Part shown: positions 1 to 8,746 of the stretch, in pieces
Position numbering within the stretch: position 1 is the stretch's first letter
How the letters are laid out: each line of letters begins with the position of its first letter
DNA from: Scandinavium manionii
Lineage (GTDB): Bacteria > Pseudomonadota > Gammaproteobacteria > Enterobacterales > Enterobacteriaceae
Length of the DNA stretch: 64,000 nucleotides
Assembly (NCBI RefSeq): GCF_024764775.1
Contig: NZ_JALIGC010000029.1
Location: 43,284 to 107,283, forward strand
Reading direction: 5' to 3'
Translations under genes and position numbers: made by a program
Notes under the pieces: model-generated
Told to the model about the DNA's origin: nothing
What the model saw: only the letters and a program-made list of their open reading frames with translations
Databases searched by the model: none

Positions 1-72
1 CGCCAGGCGCTGGAAAAATGACGGGGCGGGTGACGCGTTTTGCACAGCGTCAGAAGTCAGCATTTTGCTCAT
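1..72 (-). CDS. Second permease of a sugar (rhamnose-type) ABC importer, N-terminal fragment
   Basis: The leftmost 72 bases encode 24 in-frame codons (beginning MSKMLTSDAV) that run off the window edge. The ATG overlaps the stop of the neighbouring permease as ATGA, which is typical of translationally coupled genes in one operon. Importers of the ribose/rhamnose class normally use two related permeases, so a second permease is expected here. The visible part is too short to show any membrane segment, so the identity rests on position. No ribosome-binding site of its own is needed if translation is coupled. Confidence 0.6.
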   Translation of the reverse strand, partial: MSKMLTSDAVQNASPAPSFFQRLA

Positions 73-1073
73 GGTTTCACCGCCAGTTTTTGCCGGGCCA
101 GCGCCGCATCGCGCAGGATGAGGCGACCTTTGCGTTTGTTGCCGCGCTCGTTGAGCACCACCGCAATCACAATCACCGCACCGGAAATCGCCATCTGCCA
201 GAACGGCGATACACCGATAACCGGTAAGGCGTTGTTGATAACGCCGAGGAACAGCGCGCCAAACAGACAGCCGAGCACGCGCCCGGTGCCGCCCATGGTG
301 CTGATCCCGCCGATCACGCAGGCGGCGACAACCTGTAGCTCAAAGCCGTTGGCGACATCGACATAGGCCACGGCGAAGCGGGAGATCCATAAATAACCGC
401 AGAACCCGGCGAGCGCGCCGGAAAGACAGAAGCTAACAAACTGCATTTTCCCGGCGTTGATTCCGGTGTAATACGCCGCCGTGGCGTTGCCGCCGGCAGT
501 ATAAAGCGAACGGCCGGTGCGGCTGTAACGCAGGAAATACCCAACGATGAGCAGCCCGGCGATGGCGCACCAGCTCAGTACTGGCAGCCCTAACAGCGAG
601 GCACGCGGCAGGCCAAGAAAATCCGCGCTCATCTGATTCGAGTTCACCCAGCCGCCGTTGGACAGCAGAAAAATAATCCCGCGATAAATGCTCATGGTAC
701 CGAGCGTTACCACAATCGCCGGAATACCCAGTTTCCACACCAGTAGCCCGTTGATGATGCCCATCAGCAGGCCGAGCAGGGTGGCCAGCGCCAGCAGGGC
801 AATCACCGGAATGTCCGGATGGTGGAAATTGAGCAGTGCCACAATCATGCCGGTGAGGGCCAGATTGGCGGCCATCGACAGGTCGATGCCTTTGGTCAGC
901 AGCACCATCATCTGGCCGAGGGCGAGAATGATAAGGATGGCCGTATCGTTGAACATTTCCACCAGATTACCCGGGGCGATGAACGACGGCGTGCGGCTGC
1001 CGATGGCGGCGACTAACAGCACAATCACCGCAGCCAGCAGGGCTTCGCGGTGTTTAAGCAGAGATTTCAACAT
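69..1073 (-). CDS. Sugar ABC transporter permease (rhamnose-type)
   Basis: This 334-residue inner-membrane protein belongs to the ribose/AraH/LsrC permease family. Nearly the whole length is hydrophobic, with about eight to ten membrane spans and the family-typical segment VVAACVIGGISTMGG at about residues 249-263. It would form the channel through which the sugar passes after delivery by the periplasmic binding protein. The start overlaps the stop of the ATPase gene by one base (TAATG), and the stop overlaps the next permease start. The position directly behind rhaBAD suggests L-rhamnose as substrate, but the sequence alone does not prove specificity. Confidence 0.85.
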   Translation of the reverse strand: MLKSLLKHREALLAAVIVLLVAAIGSRTPSFIAPGNLVEMFNDTAILIILALGQMMVLLTKGIDLSMAANLALTGMIVALLNFHHPDIPVIALLALATLLGLLMGIINGLLVWKLGIPAIVVTLGTMSIYRGIIFLLSNGGWVNSNQMSADFLGLPRASLLGLPVLSWCAIAGLLIVGYFLRYSRTGRSLYTAGGNATAAYYTGINAGKMQFVSFCLSGALAGFCGYLWISRFAVAYVDVANGFELQVVAACVIGGISTMGGTGRVLGCLFGALFLGVINNALPVIGVSPFWQMAISGAVIVIAVVLNERGNKRKGRLILRDAALARQKLAVKP

Positions 1074-2587
1074 TATGCCGCCTCCCTGTTTGCACCGCTG
1101 GCAGCGCTGACGATAACTTCCGCCGTCGCGTCGCCCGCGCGGTATTCCGCGACCATCAGCCCTTCGTGCATCACGATGATGCGGTCCGCCATGCCCATCA
1201 CTTCGGGCAGTTCGGATGACACCATGATCACCGCCAGACCTTGCCCCACCAGCTCAGACATGAACTGATGTACCGCCGCTTTGGAGCCGATATCAATGCC
1301 TTTGGTCGGTTCGTCGAGGATGATCACCTCGGGATGAGTCGCAAGCCATTTACCGATCACCACCTTCTGCTGGTTACCGCCGGACAGCGTTTCAACGGCT
1401 TGCCGCCAGCTGGAGGCTTTGACCTGTAAACGCCTGGCGTAGTCGTCCGCGAGTTTCCATTCCCGTTCTTCGTGTAACACGCCATTCGGGTTAAGCTTCC
1501 GCAACTGCGGCAAGCTGATGTTTTGCGCGATCGGCAGCGCAATGATCGCCCCCTGTTTTTGCCGTTCTTCCGGCACGCAAACAATCCCGGCCTGAATAGC
1601 ATCGGCGGGCTGGCGGAAGTGTACGGTCTGGCCGTTCAGGACAATTTCGCCGGATGACGGCTGCGTCACACCGGACAGCGCCTGCATCAACTCGGTACGT
1701 CCGGCACCGACCAGGCCGTAAAAGCCGAGAATCTCGCCTTTGCGCAGGCTGAAATCGATATGTGCAAATTCAGTCGGATGGCATAAGTCTTTCACTTCCA
1801 GCACCGTATCACCGGGTTCGCAGGTGACTTTCGGGAAGGTCTGGGTAATGGCGCGCCCCACCATCATCGCCACCATTTTTTCTTCGGTAATACCGTGGAT
1901 ATCACCTGCGCCCACGAATGCACCGTCGCGCAGAATGGTGTAGTGATCGGCCAGCTCGAAGATTTCGTCGAATTTGTGCGAGATAAACAGAATGGCTTTG
2001 CCGTCCTGTTTCAGGCGTTCAACGATTTGATAAAACTCCAGAATTTCATGCTGAGACAGGGCCGCAGTCGGTTCGTCGAGAATCACCACCTGGGCATCAA
2101 ACGAGAGTGCGCGGGCGATGGCGACCATATGGCGCTGGGCGATACTCAGGGTTTTCAGCGTGGCGCGTGGGTCAATCTGCACTTCAAGCCTCGACAGCAG
2201 CGCCTGGGCACGGCGATGCATTTCCGGCCAGTCGAGTTTCTTCAGAAAGCCCTTACAGACGTACTGCCCGGCAAAAATGTTTTCGGTGACCGACAGTTCA
2301 TCAAATAGCACGGTTTCCTGATGGATCGCGGTGATCCCCACTTTGTGGGCAGAATCTGGCGTGGGCAGCTGGATGGGGATCGCTTTATACAAAATATCGC
2401 CCTCGTCGGGCTGATAAATACCGGTCATCACTTTGACCAGCGTGGACTTTCCGGCACCGTTTTCGCCAATCAGCGCGGTGACTTTTCCGGGCCACAGGTT
2501 AAGTTGCACATTCTCCAGGGCGCGCACGCCGGGGAAGAATTTGCTGATGCCTGTGAGCTGGAGCAAGGGGGTGGATTCGGCCATCAT
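1073..2587 (-). CDS. Sugar ABC transporter ATP-binding protein, two ATPase domains
   Basis: This 504-residue cytoplasmic protein has the tandem nucleotide-binding layout of RbsA, AraG and RhaT-type (Rhizobium) ATPases. The first domain has a good Walker A (GENGAGKST, near residue 41) and a Walker B (VVILDEPTAAL). The second has a degenerate P-loop (GLVGAGRTE), a clear signature LSGGNQQKV and a second Walker B (VIILDEPTKGID). It powers the importer formed with the permeases to its left. Two ATGs are adjacent; a GGAG lies 4 bases before the first and 7 before the second, so the true start may be 2584. A REP-type repeat separates it from the binding-protein gene, which may lower expression relative to that gene. 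Confidence 0.9.
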   Translation of the reverse strand: MMAESTPLLQLTGISKFFPGVRALENVQLNLWPGKVTALIGENGAGKSTLVKVMTGIYQPDEGDILYKAIPIQLPTPDSAHKVGITAIHQETVLFDELSVTENIFAGQYVCKGFLKKLDWPEMHRRAQALLSRLEVQIDPRATLKTLSIAQRHMVAIARALSFDAQVVILDEPTAALSQHEILEFYQIVERLKQDGKAILFISHKFDEIFELADHYTILRDGAFVGAGDIHGITEEKMVAMMVGRAITQTFPKVTCEPGDTVLEVKDLCHPTEFAHIDFSLRKGEILGFYGLVGAGRTELMQALSGVTQPSSGEIVLNGQTVHFRQPADAIQAGIVCVPEERQKQGAIIALPIAQNISLPQLRKLNPNGVLHEEREWKLADDYARRLQVKASSWRQAVETLSGGNQQKVVIGKWLATHPEVIILDEPTKGIDIGSKAAVHQFMSELVGQGLAVIMVSSELPEVMGMADRIIVMHEGLMVAEYRAGDATAEVIVSAASGANREAA

Positions 2588-2608
2588 GGTTCTCCGTCAA
2601 AGGGGTCT

Positions 2609-2678
2609 TGTAGGGCGGGTAAGCGGCAACGCCACCCGCCGTGTTGCCGGATGGCGCTACGCTTATCCGGCCTACAAA
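2609..2678. repeat. REP/BIME-type palindromic repeat
   Basis: Two facing copies of an imperfect GC-rich palindrome fill the gap between the ABC binding-protein and ATPase genes. The right-hand copy has the classic enterobacterial REP words GCCGGATGGCG and CTTATCCGGCCTAC. Inside an operon such a structure usually stabilises the upstream message, which suits a binding protein needed in excess over the membrane parts. Confidence 0.8.
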
Positions 2679-2683
2679 ACGCA

Positions 2684-3670
2684 TCAGAAAATTTTGGAGA
2701 ACTTATCAATGTTGCTGGCATCGTAAACGAACGGTTTGGCCATCGCGCCGTTACCGTCGGCATCCAGCGTTACGTTGCCGAGTTTACCCATGCTGGCTTC
2801 GGTTTTGGTGGCCGTGCCTTTCACCAGATCGTCCGCTAAATAGGTTGCGGCATAACCCAGATCGATAGGGTTCCAGATAGCAAAGCTTTTGCTGGCGCCG
2901 GATTTGATTGCCCCAGCCATTTCAGACGGCAGGCCCAGGCCAGTGACGTACACTTTACCGATTTTGCCCTGATCTTTTACTGCCTGCGCCGCGGCCACAA
3001 TGCCAACGGATGACGGCGACACGATAACTTTCAGGTCAGGATACGTTTTCAGCAAACCGACCGCTTCGCGGTAGCTTTTATCGGAAAGGTCATCGCCGTA
3101 GGCCACCGTCACCAGATTGATCGACGGATACTGCGGCAGCACTTTTTTCATCTCCGCAATCCAGATGTTCTGATTGGTGGAGGTGGGAGTGGCGCTCAGA
3201 ATGGCAACATCGCCTTTGTCCACTTTCAGCGCCTTCAGCGCATCGGCGGCCAGTTTGACGTTGGTTTCACCGATCAACGCGTTATTGGAAGGATTCAGGT
3301 GGATCTGACGGCCAGCCTGCGCCACGCCGGAATCCCACGAGACCACTTTAATCCCACGCTGCATCGCCTTTTTCAGTACCGGCACCAATGCGTCCGGATC
3401 GTTGGCTGAAATGGCGATCGCATCGACGCCCTGGGCGATCAACCCGTTCAGTACTTCGATCTGTGCTTCTGCGGTGGTGGTGGTGGGCCCGGTATAAATG
3501 ACTTTGACGTCACCTAACTCTTTTGCCGCTTCCTGCGCGCCAACGTTGGCTGCTTCAAAAAATCCATTTCCCAGCGATTTTGCCACGAGGGCGATTTTGA
3601 CTTCAGCTAAAGCAGAACCGGAAAACGCCAGTGCGGCAACGGTGAGGATCAAGCTTAGTTTTATTTTCAT
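2684..3670 (-). CDS. Periplasmic sugar-binding protein of ABC importer (rhamnose-type)
   Basis: This is a 328-residue exported protein. The first 22 residues form a clear signal peptide (KIK, a hydrophobic core, then a cleavage site SALA-EV). The mature part is a type I periplasmic binding protein, with ribose/autoinducer-2-like stretches such as EVLNGLIAQGVDAIAISANDPDAL and VKVVSWDSG. Overall it resembles the Rhizobium rhamnose-binding protein RhaS (not the AraC-type RhaS). It is the first gene of the transporter part, 213 bases behind rhaD, and an ERIC element lies in that gap. It would capture L-rhamnose and pass it to the adjacent permease-ATPase complex; substrate identity is inferred from the neighbours. 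Confidence 0.85.
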   Translation of the reverse strand: MKIKLSLILTVAALAFSGSALAEVKIALVAKSLGNGFFEAANVGAQEAAKELGDVKVIYTGPTTTTAEAQIEVLNGLIAQGVDAIAISANDPDALVPVLKKAMQRGIKVVSWDSGVAQAGRQIHLNPSNNALIGETNVKLAADALKALKVDKGDVAILSATPTSTNQNIWIAEMKKVLPQYPSINLVTVAYGDDLSDKSYREAVGLLKTYPDLKVIVSPSSVGIVAAAQAVKDQGKIGKVYVTGLGLPSEMAGAIKSGASKSFAIWNPIDLGYAATYLADDLVKGTATKTEASMGKLGNVTLDADGNGAMAKPFVYDASNIDKFSKIF

Positions 3671-3692
3671 TGCTTTTACTCCACTTAGAGTT

Positions 3693-3817
3693 ATTCCCGT
3701 CGTCTTTCACGTTGCAGATGCGTTGGCTTCTTACTCACCCCAGTCACTTACTTGAGTAAGTTCCTGGGGACTCGCGGCAAAGCCGCCTTTCTGCACCGCG
3801 AAATCCATAGGGAATGG
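3693..3817. repeat. ERIC (enterobacterial repetitive intergenic consensus) element
   Basis: A roughly 125-base imperfect palindrome between rhaD and the ABC binding-protein gene. Its centre contains ACCCCAGTCACTTACTT followed by GTAAGTTCCTGGGGACTC, which closely match the two well-known ERIC core arms. The outer ends (TTATTCCCGTCG and CATAGGGAATGG) match the ERIC termini. The element is transcribed as part of the rha message and can form a long hairpin that may affect coupling between rhaD and the importer. Confidence 0.88.
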
Positions 3818-3838
3818 TTAGATTGCAGGTGTGTGTTC

Positions 3839-3861
3839 GCCCCGTCTCAATGAGCGGGGCG
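3839..3861 (-). other. Hairpin downstream of rhaD
   Basis: A stem of CGCCCCG and CGGGGCG arms lies about 25 bases after the rhaD stop (reading leftward). No T-run follows it on the transcribed strand, so it is more likely a message-stabilising or weak attenuating structure than an intrinsic terminator. Confidence 0.4.
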
Positions 3862-3883
3862 CGATGTTATTATCGGTAAACTG

Positions 3884-4714
3884 TTATGCGTAAAGCGCTA
3901 ATGCTGATGCCATTGGGGTCACGCCAAAGCGTTTGCCAAGAGCAATCAGTTCTTCCCGGGTGATGGTCTGTTTCATACCGCCCATCGAATAGACCTTCAC
4001 CAGAACTTCTGCCGATTTCTCGGCGGTATCAATTAAGCCAAACGTTTCATCGAGCGTTGGGCCGCTGCCGAATACGCCGTGGAACGGCCACAGCACCAGC
4101 GAATGTTGCTGCATTTCGGTGGCGGTTGCCTGGCCGATTTCATCGGTGCCCGGCACCATCCACGGCAGAATGCCGACGCCGTCAGGGAATACCACCAGAC
4201 ACTCAGTACTGCCTTCCCACAGTTTGCGGGTGATGAGGTCGGTGTCGTTTTCCAGCACATAGGTCAAGGCAATCAGGTTGGTGGCATGACAGTGCATGAT
4301 CACGCGGTCTTTGCCATTGGTCGCCTTGATGCGTTCGCAATGGGAAAGGAAGTGCGCTGGCAGCTCAGAGGTTGGCACCGCTTCGTGGGTCAGCCCCCAA
4401 AGAATGTGGTAGCCCGCGCCGTCGCTGTCCACTTTCACTACCCCTAAATTGGCGGTCGGGTCGAGCTGCACGTTGCGGAAGAATTTGCCGGAACCGGTGA
4501 CGATAAACGGCGTATTCGCCAGCGCGGGCATCGGCTGGCTCAGAGCGATATAGCGCGGCTTCGCATGGAAATCTGCTTCGAACGGTGCGATATCGGCGTC
4601 GTCGAGGCGCAGGGTCAGGTTGCCGCCGTTGCGTTCGTCCCAGCCTTTCAGCCAGGCATCGGTGGTGGCTTTGATCATGCCCTGGACGAACCAGGAATCG
4701 GTAATGGTCTGCAT
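3884..4714 (-). CDS. rhaD: Rhamnulose-1-phosphate aldolase
   Basis: RhaD is a cytoplasmic zinc class II aldolase that splits L-rhamnulose 1-phosphate into dihydroxyacetone phosphate and L-lactaldehyde, the last step of the rhamnose pathway. The 276-residue product is within two residues of E. coli RhaD. E117 and the pair H141 and H143 (in MHCHATN) fall at the positions of the known active-site base and zinc ligands. The start is placed at MQTITDSWFVQGM because it aligns with the family N-terminus; the frame remains open upstream but only through a REP repeat. It is the third gene of rhaBAD, with the ABC importer genes downstream. Confidence 0.96.
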   Translation of the reverse strand: MQTITDSWFVQGMIKATTDAWLKGWDERNGGNLTLRLDDADIAPFEADFHAKPRYIALSQPMPALANTPFIVTGSGKFFRNVQLDPTANLGVVKVDSDGAGYHILWGLTHEAVPTSELPAHFLSHCERIKATNGKDRVIMHCHATNLIALTYVLENDTDLITRKLWEGSTECLVVFPDGVGILPWMVPGTDEIGQATATEMQQHSLVLWPFHGVFGSGPTLDETFGLIDTAEKSAEVLVKVYSMGGMKQTITREELIALGKRFGVTPMASALALYA

Positions 4715-4736
4715 AGTCTTGTGGTTCCTTTGAAAA

Positions 4737-4807
4737 TGCCGGGTGGCGCGTGGCTTACCCGGCCTACTCTTACCAGTAGGCCCGGCACGCAAAGTGCCGC
4801 CGGGCAT
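4737..4807. repeat. REP/BIME-type palindromic repeat between rhaA and rhaD
   Basis: A pair of inverted GC-rich units: GCCGGGTGGCG...CTTACCCGGCCTAC facing GTAGGCCCGGCACGC...GTGCCGCCGGGC. It fills the whole rhaA-rhaD gap. Such units between genes of an operon commonly block exonucleases and protect the upstream message. Confidence 0.8.
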
Positions 4808-4812
4808 GTCTT

Positions 4813-6072
4813 TTATTTACGCTTCGCTAAAACGTCTTTCTCATAGGCGCGCACGTTGTCGAGCCACTGGCTGCCTGCTGGCGCATCGTGACGCTGACAG
4901 TACATTTCCCATACCGCCTGCCACGGCAGGCATTTCTGCTCTTCGAGCAGCGCCAGACGCGCGGTGTAATCGCCGTCGAGTTCCAGTTGACGCAGTTCCG
5001 CAGTCGGCTCCAGCAGAGCGCGCAGCAGGGCTTTTTTCATGTTGCGCGTGCCAATCACCCACGCGGCGATGCGGTTAATCGAGGCGTCGAAGAAATCGAG
5101 GCCAATGTGTACGCGGTCGAACAGGTCATGGCGGATGATTTCGCTGGCGATAGCCTGAGTTTCGTCGTCCAGCAGCACCACGTGGTCGCTGTCCCAGCGT
5201 ACCGGGCGGCTCACGTGCAGCAGCAGGCGCGGCACAAACAGCATCGCGGCGGAGATTTTGTCGGAAATCACTTCGGTCGGATGGAAGTGGCCCGCGTCCA
5301 GGCACAGCGCGGTCTGGCGGCTGGTGGCGTAACCCATGTAAAACTCGTTGGAGCCGACGGTGTAGCTTTCAGCTCCAATGCCGAACAGTTTGCTTTCCAC
5401 TGCATCGATGTGATGCGCCGGGCTCAGTTTTTCGCTGATAATTTCATCCAGCGCGTTCATTAGACGCTGGCGCGGCGCGAAGCGGTCGACGGTCAGGTCT
5501 TTCATGCCGTCCGGTATCCAGATGTTCATCACCGACGGGGTACCCAACTGCTCGCCGAAATACGCGGATACGCGGCGGCTGGCTTTGCAGTGATCAATCC
5601 AGAACTGGCGAATTTCATCGTTGGCGTGGGCCAGGGTAAAGCCGTCGGCGCTCATTGGGTGCGAGAAGCAGGACGGGTTGAAATCCAGACCCAACTTGTT
5701 GGTTTTTGCCCACTGCACCCAGTTTTTGAAATGCTCGGGTTTGATTTCGTTACGGCCAACCGGCTGGTCTGATTCCAGATAAATGGCGTGCAGGTTAAGG
5801 CGTTTTGGGCCCGGGATCAGGCTCAGGGCTTGCTCCAGATCGGCTCGCAGTTCAGTGGCGTTGCGCGCTTTGCCCGGATAGTTACCGGTCGCCTGGATGC
5901 CGCCGGTCAGCGCGCCGCCTGGGTTTTCAAACCCGGCCACGTCATCGCCCTGCCAGCAATGCATTGAGACAGGCAGACGGTCGAGCTGACGCAGCGCCTC
6001 CTCGACGTCGACACCCACGGTGGCATAACGCTGTTTAGCCAGTTCCCAGGCTTGTTCAAGTTGAGTGGTCAT
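4813..6072 (-). CDS. rhaA: L-rhamnose isomerase
   Basis: RhaA converts L-rhamnose to L-rhamnulose in the cytoplasm and needs Mn2+ or similar metals. The product is 419 residues, the same as in E. coli, and conserved stretches cover the whole length (for example MHCWQGDDVAGFENPGG, GSNEFYMGYATSRQTALCLDAGHFHPTEVISDKI and HVSRPVRWDSDHVVLLDDE), which carry the metal- and substrate-binding residues of this xylose-isomerase-like barrel. The start at MTTQLEQAW overlaps the rhaB stop (ATGA), as expected for coupled translation; an ATG two codons earlier is possible but not needed. Confidence 0.97.
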   Translation of the reverse strand: MTTQLEQAWELAKQRYATVGVDVEEALRQLDRLPVSMHCWQGDDVAGFENPGGALTGGIQATGNYPGKARNATELRADLEQALSLIPGPKRLNLHAIYLESDQPVGRNEIKPEHFKNWVQWAKTNKLGLDFNPSCFSHPMSADGFTLAHANDEIRQFWIDHCKASRRVSAYFGEQLGTPSVMNIWIPDGMKDLTVDRFAPRQRLMNALDEIISEKLSPAHHIDAVESKLFGIGAESYTVGSNEFYMGYATSRQTALCLDAGHFHPTEVISDKISAAMLFVPRLLLHVSRPVRWDSDHVVLLDDETQAIASEIIRHDLFDRVHIGLDFFDASINRIAAWVIGTRNMKKALLRALLEPTAELRQLELDGDYTARLALLEEQKCLPWQAVWEMYCQRHDAPAGSQWLDNVRAYEKDVLAKRK

Positions 6073-7535
6073 GCGCAAAGCTCCTTAGTCTGTTGTGGCT
6101 GAAACTGCGCGACGTAGCGGGCAATTTCACTGTTCGGATCCGGATTAAAGGTGGTGAGAGCGTGGTTGCCGCGCACCACCTTACGAAAATCATCGACGTC
6201 CTTGAGTTCATCAAGCGTCATCAGCTGCACGCCGATATTGCCCAGCGTGGAAGCTTCAATCGGCCCGGCGATAACCGTAATGCCGCAGGCATCGGCGCAG
6301 AGCTGATTGAGCAGTTCGTTCTGGCAGCCGCCGCCCACGATGTGCAGCTGTGAAAAGCGGTGACCGTGAAGATCAGCGAGCTGGTGCAGCACACGGGCAT
6401 ACAGCAGCGCCAGACTGTCGAAAATGCAGCGCGCCAGTTCGGCAACGCTTTCCGGCACCGGCTGCTGGCTTTCGCGGCAGGCGGCCTGAATTTCGGCGCT
6501 CATGTTGTCGGGATTAATGAAGCGGTCATCGTTCGGATTGATAACGAACTGACAGGCGGGCAGCATCTGTGTGTGAGCGATAAGCCTTGAGATATCACTG
6601 ACGTTTTGCTCTTTCAGAACGCGTTGCAGCAACCACAGGCCCATGATGTTTTTCAGCACCCGGTAGCGGCCTTCCGCGCCGCCTTCGTTGGTGATGTTGT
6701 TCGCCAGCGCGCTATCGCTAGTACATGGCGTTTTGCTTTCATAGCCCATCAGCGACCAGGTGCCGGAAGAGAGATAGGCCGTATGCTTGCCTGTCAGCGG
6801 CGAAGCAATCACTGCACTGGCGGTGTCGTGGCTGGCGACGGCGACCACCGGGATCTGATTGCCCAACGGGCAAATCCAGTGTCCTACCACGTTGCCTGGA
6901 TGCGTTGGCGTGCCAAACCAGCTGCGCGGGGCGTGCGCCCAGTTGAGCAGGTCTTCGTCCCAGTTATCGGTGTTGATATTCACCATCTGGGTGGTGGTGG
7001 CGTTGGTGTATTCCCAGTTCATTTTGCCGGTCAGGCGATAGGCGAAATAGTCGGGGATCAACAGCGCATGGGCGACGCTGGCCGCCGCTTCCGGCTGTTG
7101 TTCAGCGAAGGCGCGGAACTGGTAAAGGGTGTTAAACGGCAGGAACTGAATGCCGCTGCGGCGGTAAATATCGGCGCGTCCGAGCTCTTTTTCCGCGAGT
7201 TGCATCACGCCCTGCGTGCGGCTGTCGCGGTAGGAAATCGGCAGACCGACGCGGTTGCCGTCTTTATCCAGCAGCACATAGTCCACGCCCCAGGTATCAA
7301 TGCCGATGCTGTCGATAAGAATGCCGTCGTCGCAAACTTTCTTCAGCCCGCAGCGAATTTCAGCTTCCAGGCTGTCGATATCCCAACAGTCGGTGCTGTC
7401 CACTTTTTGGAGCGTATTCATAAAACGGTGGATTTCACGCAGTGTCAGAGTCTTTTCTTTGCGGTCGTAACAGGCAAGCATTACGCGTCCGCTGGAAGCG
7501 CCTAAATCAACCGCCACACAATGGCGAAAACTCAT
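6069..7535 (-). CDS. rhaB: Rhamnulokinase
   Basis: RhaB is a cytoplasmic FGGY-type kinase that phosphorylates L-rhamnulose at C1 with ATP. At 488 residues it is one shorter than E. coli RhaB. The N-terminal phosphate-binding loop AVDLGASSGRVML and the second ATPase motif AYLSSGTWSLMG are present. The start is placed at MSFRHCVAVDL: an AAGGA lies ten bases upstream and the family begins here, although the frame stays open for 34 more codons into the promoter. It is the first gene of the leftward operon and is controlled by RhaS and CRP sites in the divergent region with rhaS. Confidence 0.96.
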   Translation of the reverse strand: MSFRHCVAVDLGASSGRVMLACYDRKEKTLTLREIHRFMNTLQKVDSTDCWDIDSLEAEIRCGLKKVCDDGILIDSIGIDTWGVDYVLLDKDGNRVGLPISYRDSRTQGVMQLAEKELGRADIYRRSGIQFLPFNTLYQFRAFAEQQPEAAASVAHALLIPDYFAYRLTGKMNWEYTNATTTQMVNINTDNWDEDLLNWAHAPRSWFGTPTHPGNVVGHWICPLGNQIPVVAVASHDTASAVIASPLTGKHTAYLSSGTWSLMGYESKTPCTSDSALANNITNEGGAEGRYRVLKNIMGLWLLQRVLKEQNVSDISRLIAHTQMLPACQFVINPNDDRFINPDNMSAEIQAACRESQQPVPESVAELARCIFDSLALLYARVLHQLADLHGHRFSQLHIVGGGCQNELLNQLCADACGITVIAGPIEASTLGNIGVQLMTLDELKDVDDFRKVVRGNHALTTFNPDPNSEIARYVAQFQPQQTKELCA

Positions 7536-7588
7536 GGGGAGATCCTTCTGATAGTCATTACAGACAGTCTGAAGGAGCGTCGTCATAT

Positions 7589-7660
7589 CGACCTTCTCAC
7601 CACTGACAGCCCTAAATGGTGGCTGGCAAGAAAGCAAAGATGAACGTGAGGGGCTTCACA
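7589..7660 (-). promoter_or_regulatory. rhaBAD control region: RhaS half-sites and CRP site
   Basis: The stretch follows the E. coli rhaBAD promoter closely: ACCTTCTCACCACTGACAG, then TGGTGGCTGGCAAGAAAG, both matching the RhaS half-site region. Next to it lies CGTGAGGGGCTTCACA (7645-7660), a CRP site with CGTGA-N6-TCACA spacing. The established mechanism is activation of rhaB by rhamnose-bound RhaS together with CRP. Confidence 0.75.
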
Positions 7661-7690
7661 ATTTCCAGTAATAAGTCCGTTTCATGCGGG

Positions 7691-7775
7691 TGTGACGCTG
7701 AACGCATTTCCTGCTTTTTCCTGTCGTTTCTTGAAAAACAGACAGGGTTTGCGTGCTTTAGTGTCAAAAATTCAA
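7691..7775 (+). promoter_or_regulatory. rhaSR control region: CRP site and RhaR site
   Basis: TGTGACGCTGAACGCA (7691-7706) resembles a CRP site with one weak half. Downstream, TTCTTGAAAAACAGACAGGG and GTGTCAAAAATTCAAGGTGA align with the inverted-repeat RhaR site in front of E. coli rhaSR. The arrangement implies RhaR and CRP activation of the regulator genes. Confidence 0.65.
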
Positions 7776-7836
7776 GGTGAGAATGGCGGGGGCTGCTTAT
7801 TATCCTGATAACTTTTCTCATTTCGTGGAGGCCATG

Positions 7837-8673
7837 ATGACCGTACTGCACAGCGTGGATTTTTTTCCGTCAGGACATGCACCTGTTGCCATTGAGCCAC
7901 GGCTTCCACAAGCAGAGTTTCCGGAGCACCACCATGATTTTCATGAAATTGTGATTGTGGAGCATGGCACCGGTATCCATGTGTTCAACGGCCAGCCATA
8001 CACCATTACCGGCGGGACGGTGTGCTTCGTTCGTGATCATGACCGTCATTTGTACGAGCACACCGACAATTTATGCCTGACCAATGTGCTGTACCGGTCT
8101 CCGGACGCGTTCCGGTTTCTGTCCGGCCTGCAACAGCTGCTGCCGCAGGAGCAGAATGGCGTATACCCGTCGCACTGGCGGGTGAATCAGGCGGTGTTGC
8201 AACAAGTCCGGCAGGTTGTGCAGCAAATGGAAGCGCTCGATAGTGGGGACGACATGCACGCCATCGCCAACCGCGAAATTTTGTTTATGCAGCTGTTGGT
8301 GCATTTGCGCAAAGGCAGCCTTGCGGCAGAGGCGACCAATAACGATGCTCGCCTGAGTTTGCTGATGGCGTGGCTGGAAGACCATTTCGCCGACGATGTG
8401 TGCTGGGAAGAGGTTGCTGACCGCTTTTCGCTGTCGCTGCGTACCCTGCATCGCCAGCTCAAACAGCACACCAGCATGACGCCGCAGCGCTACCTCAATC
8501 GCATTCGTCTCACCAAAGCGCGTCACCTGCTTCGCCATAGTGACGAAAGCGTTACAGACATCGCATTTCGCTGTGGTTTTGGCGACAGTAACCACTTTTC
8601 GACGCTTTTTCGTCGCGAGTTCCAATGGTCTCCGCGTGACATTCGTCAGGGGCGCGACACGGTACTTCAGTAA
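7837..8673 (+). CDS. rhaS: Rhamnose-responsive AraC-family activator of rhaBAD and rhaT
   Basis: RhaS is a cytoplasmic AraC/XylS activator that binds L-rhamnose. The product is 278 residues, identical in length to E. coli RhaS. Residues about 10-100 form the sugar-binding cupin domain (HHHDFHEIVIVEHGTGIHVFNG); the last 100 hold two helix-turn-helix units (SLSLRTLHRQLKQHT and VTDIAFRCGFGDSNHFSTLFRREF). The start MTVLHSVDFFPSG follows a GGAGG and matches the family; another ATG lies directly before it. It faces rhaB and is followed by rhaR after 73 bases. Confidence 0.96.
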   Translation: MTVLHSVDFFPSGHAPVAIEPRLPQAEFPEHHHDFHEIVIVEHGTGIHVFNGQPYTITGGTVCFVRDHDRHLYEHTDNLCLTNVLYRSPDAFRFLSGLQQLLPQEQNGVYPSHWRVNQAVLQQVRQVVQQMEALDSGDDMHAIANREILFMQLLVHLRKGSLAAEATNNDARLSLLMAWLEDHFADDVCWEEVADRFSLSLRTLHRQLKQHTSMTPQRYLNRIRLTKARHLLRHSDESVTDIAFRCGFGDSNHFSTLFRREFQWSPRDIRQGRDTVLQ

Positions 8674-8746
8674 CGCGAGACCAGTCACCGTTTTTTGCTG
8701 TAAAAACAGCTAATAATATCCGGTTATCCGCTGTTTGAGGTTCGCT

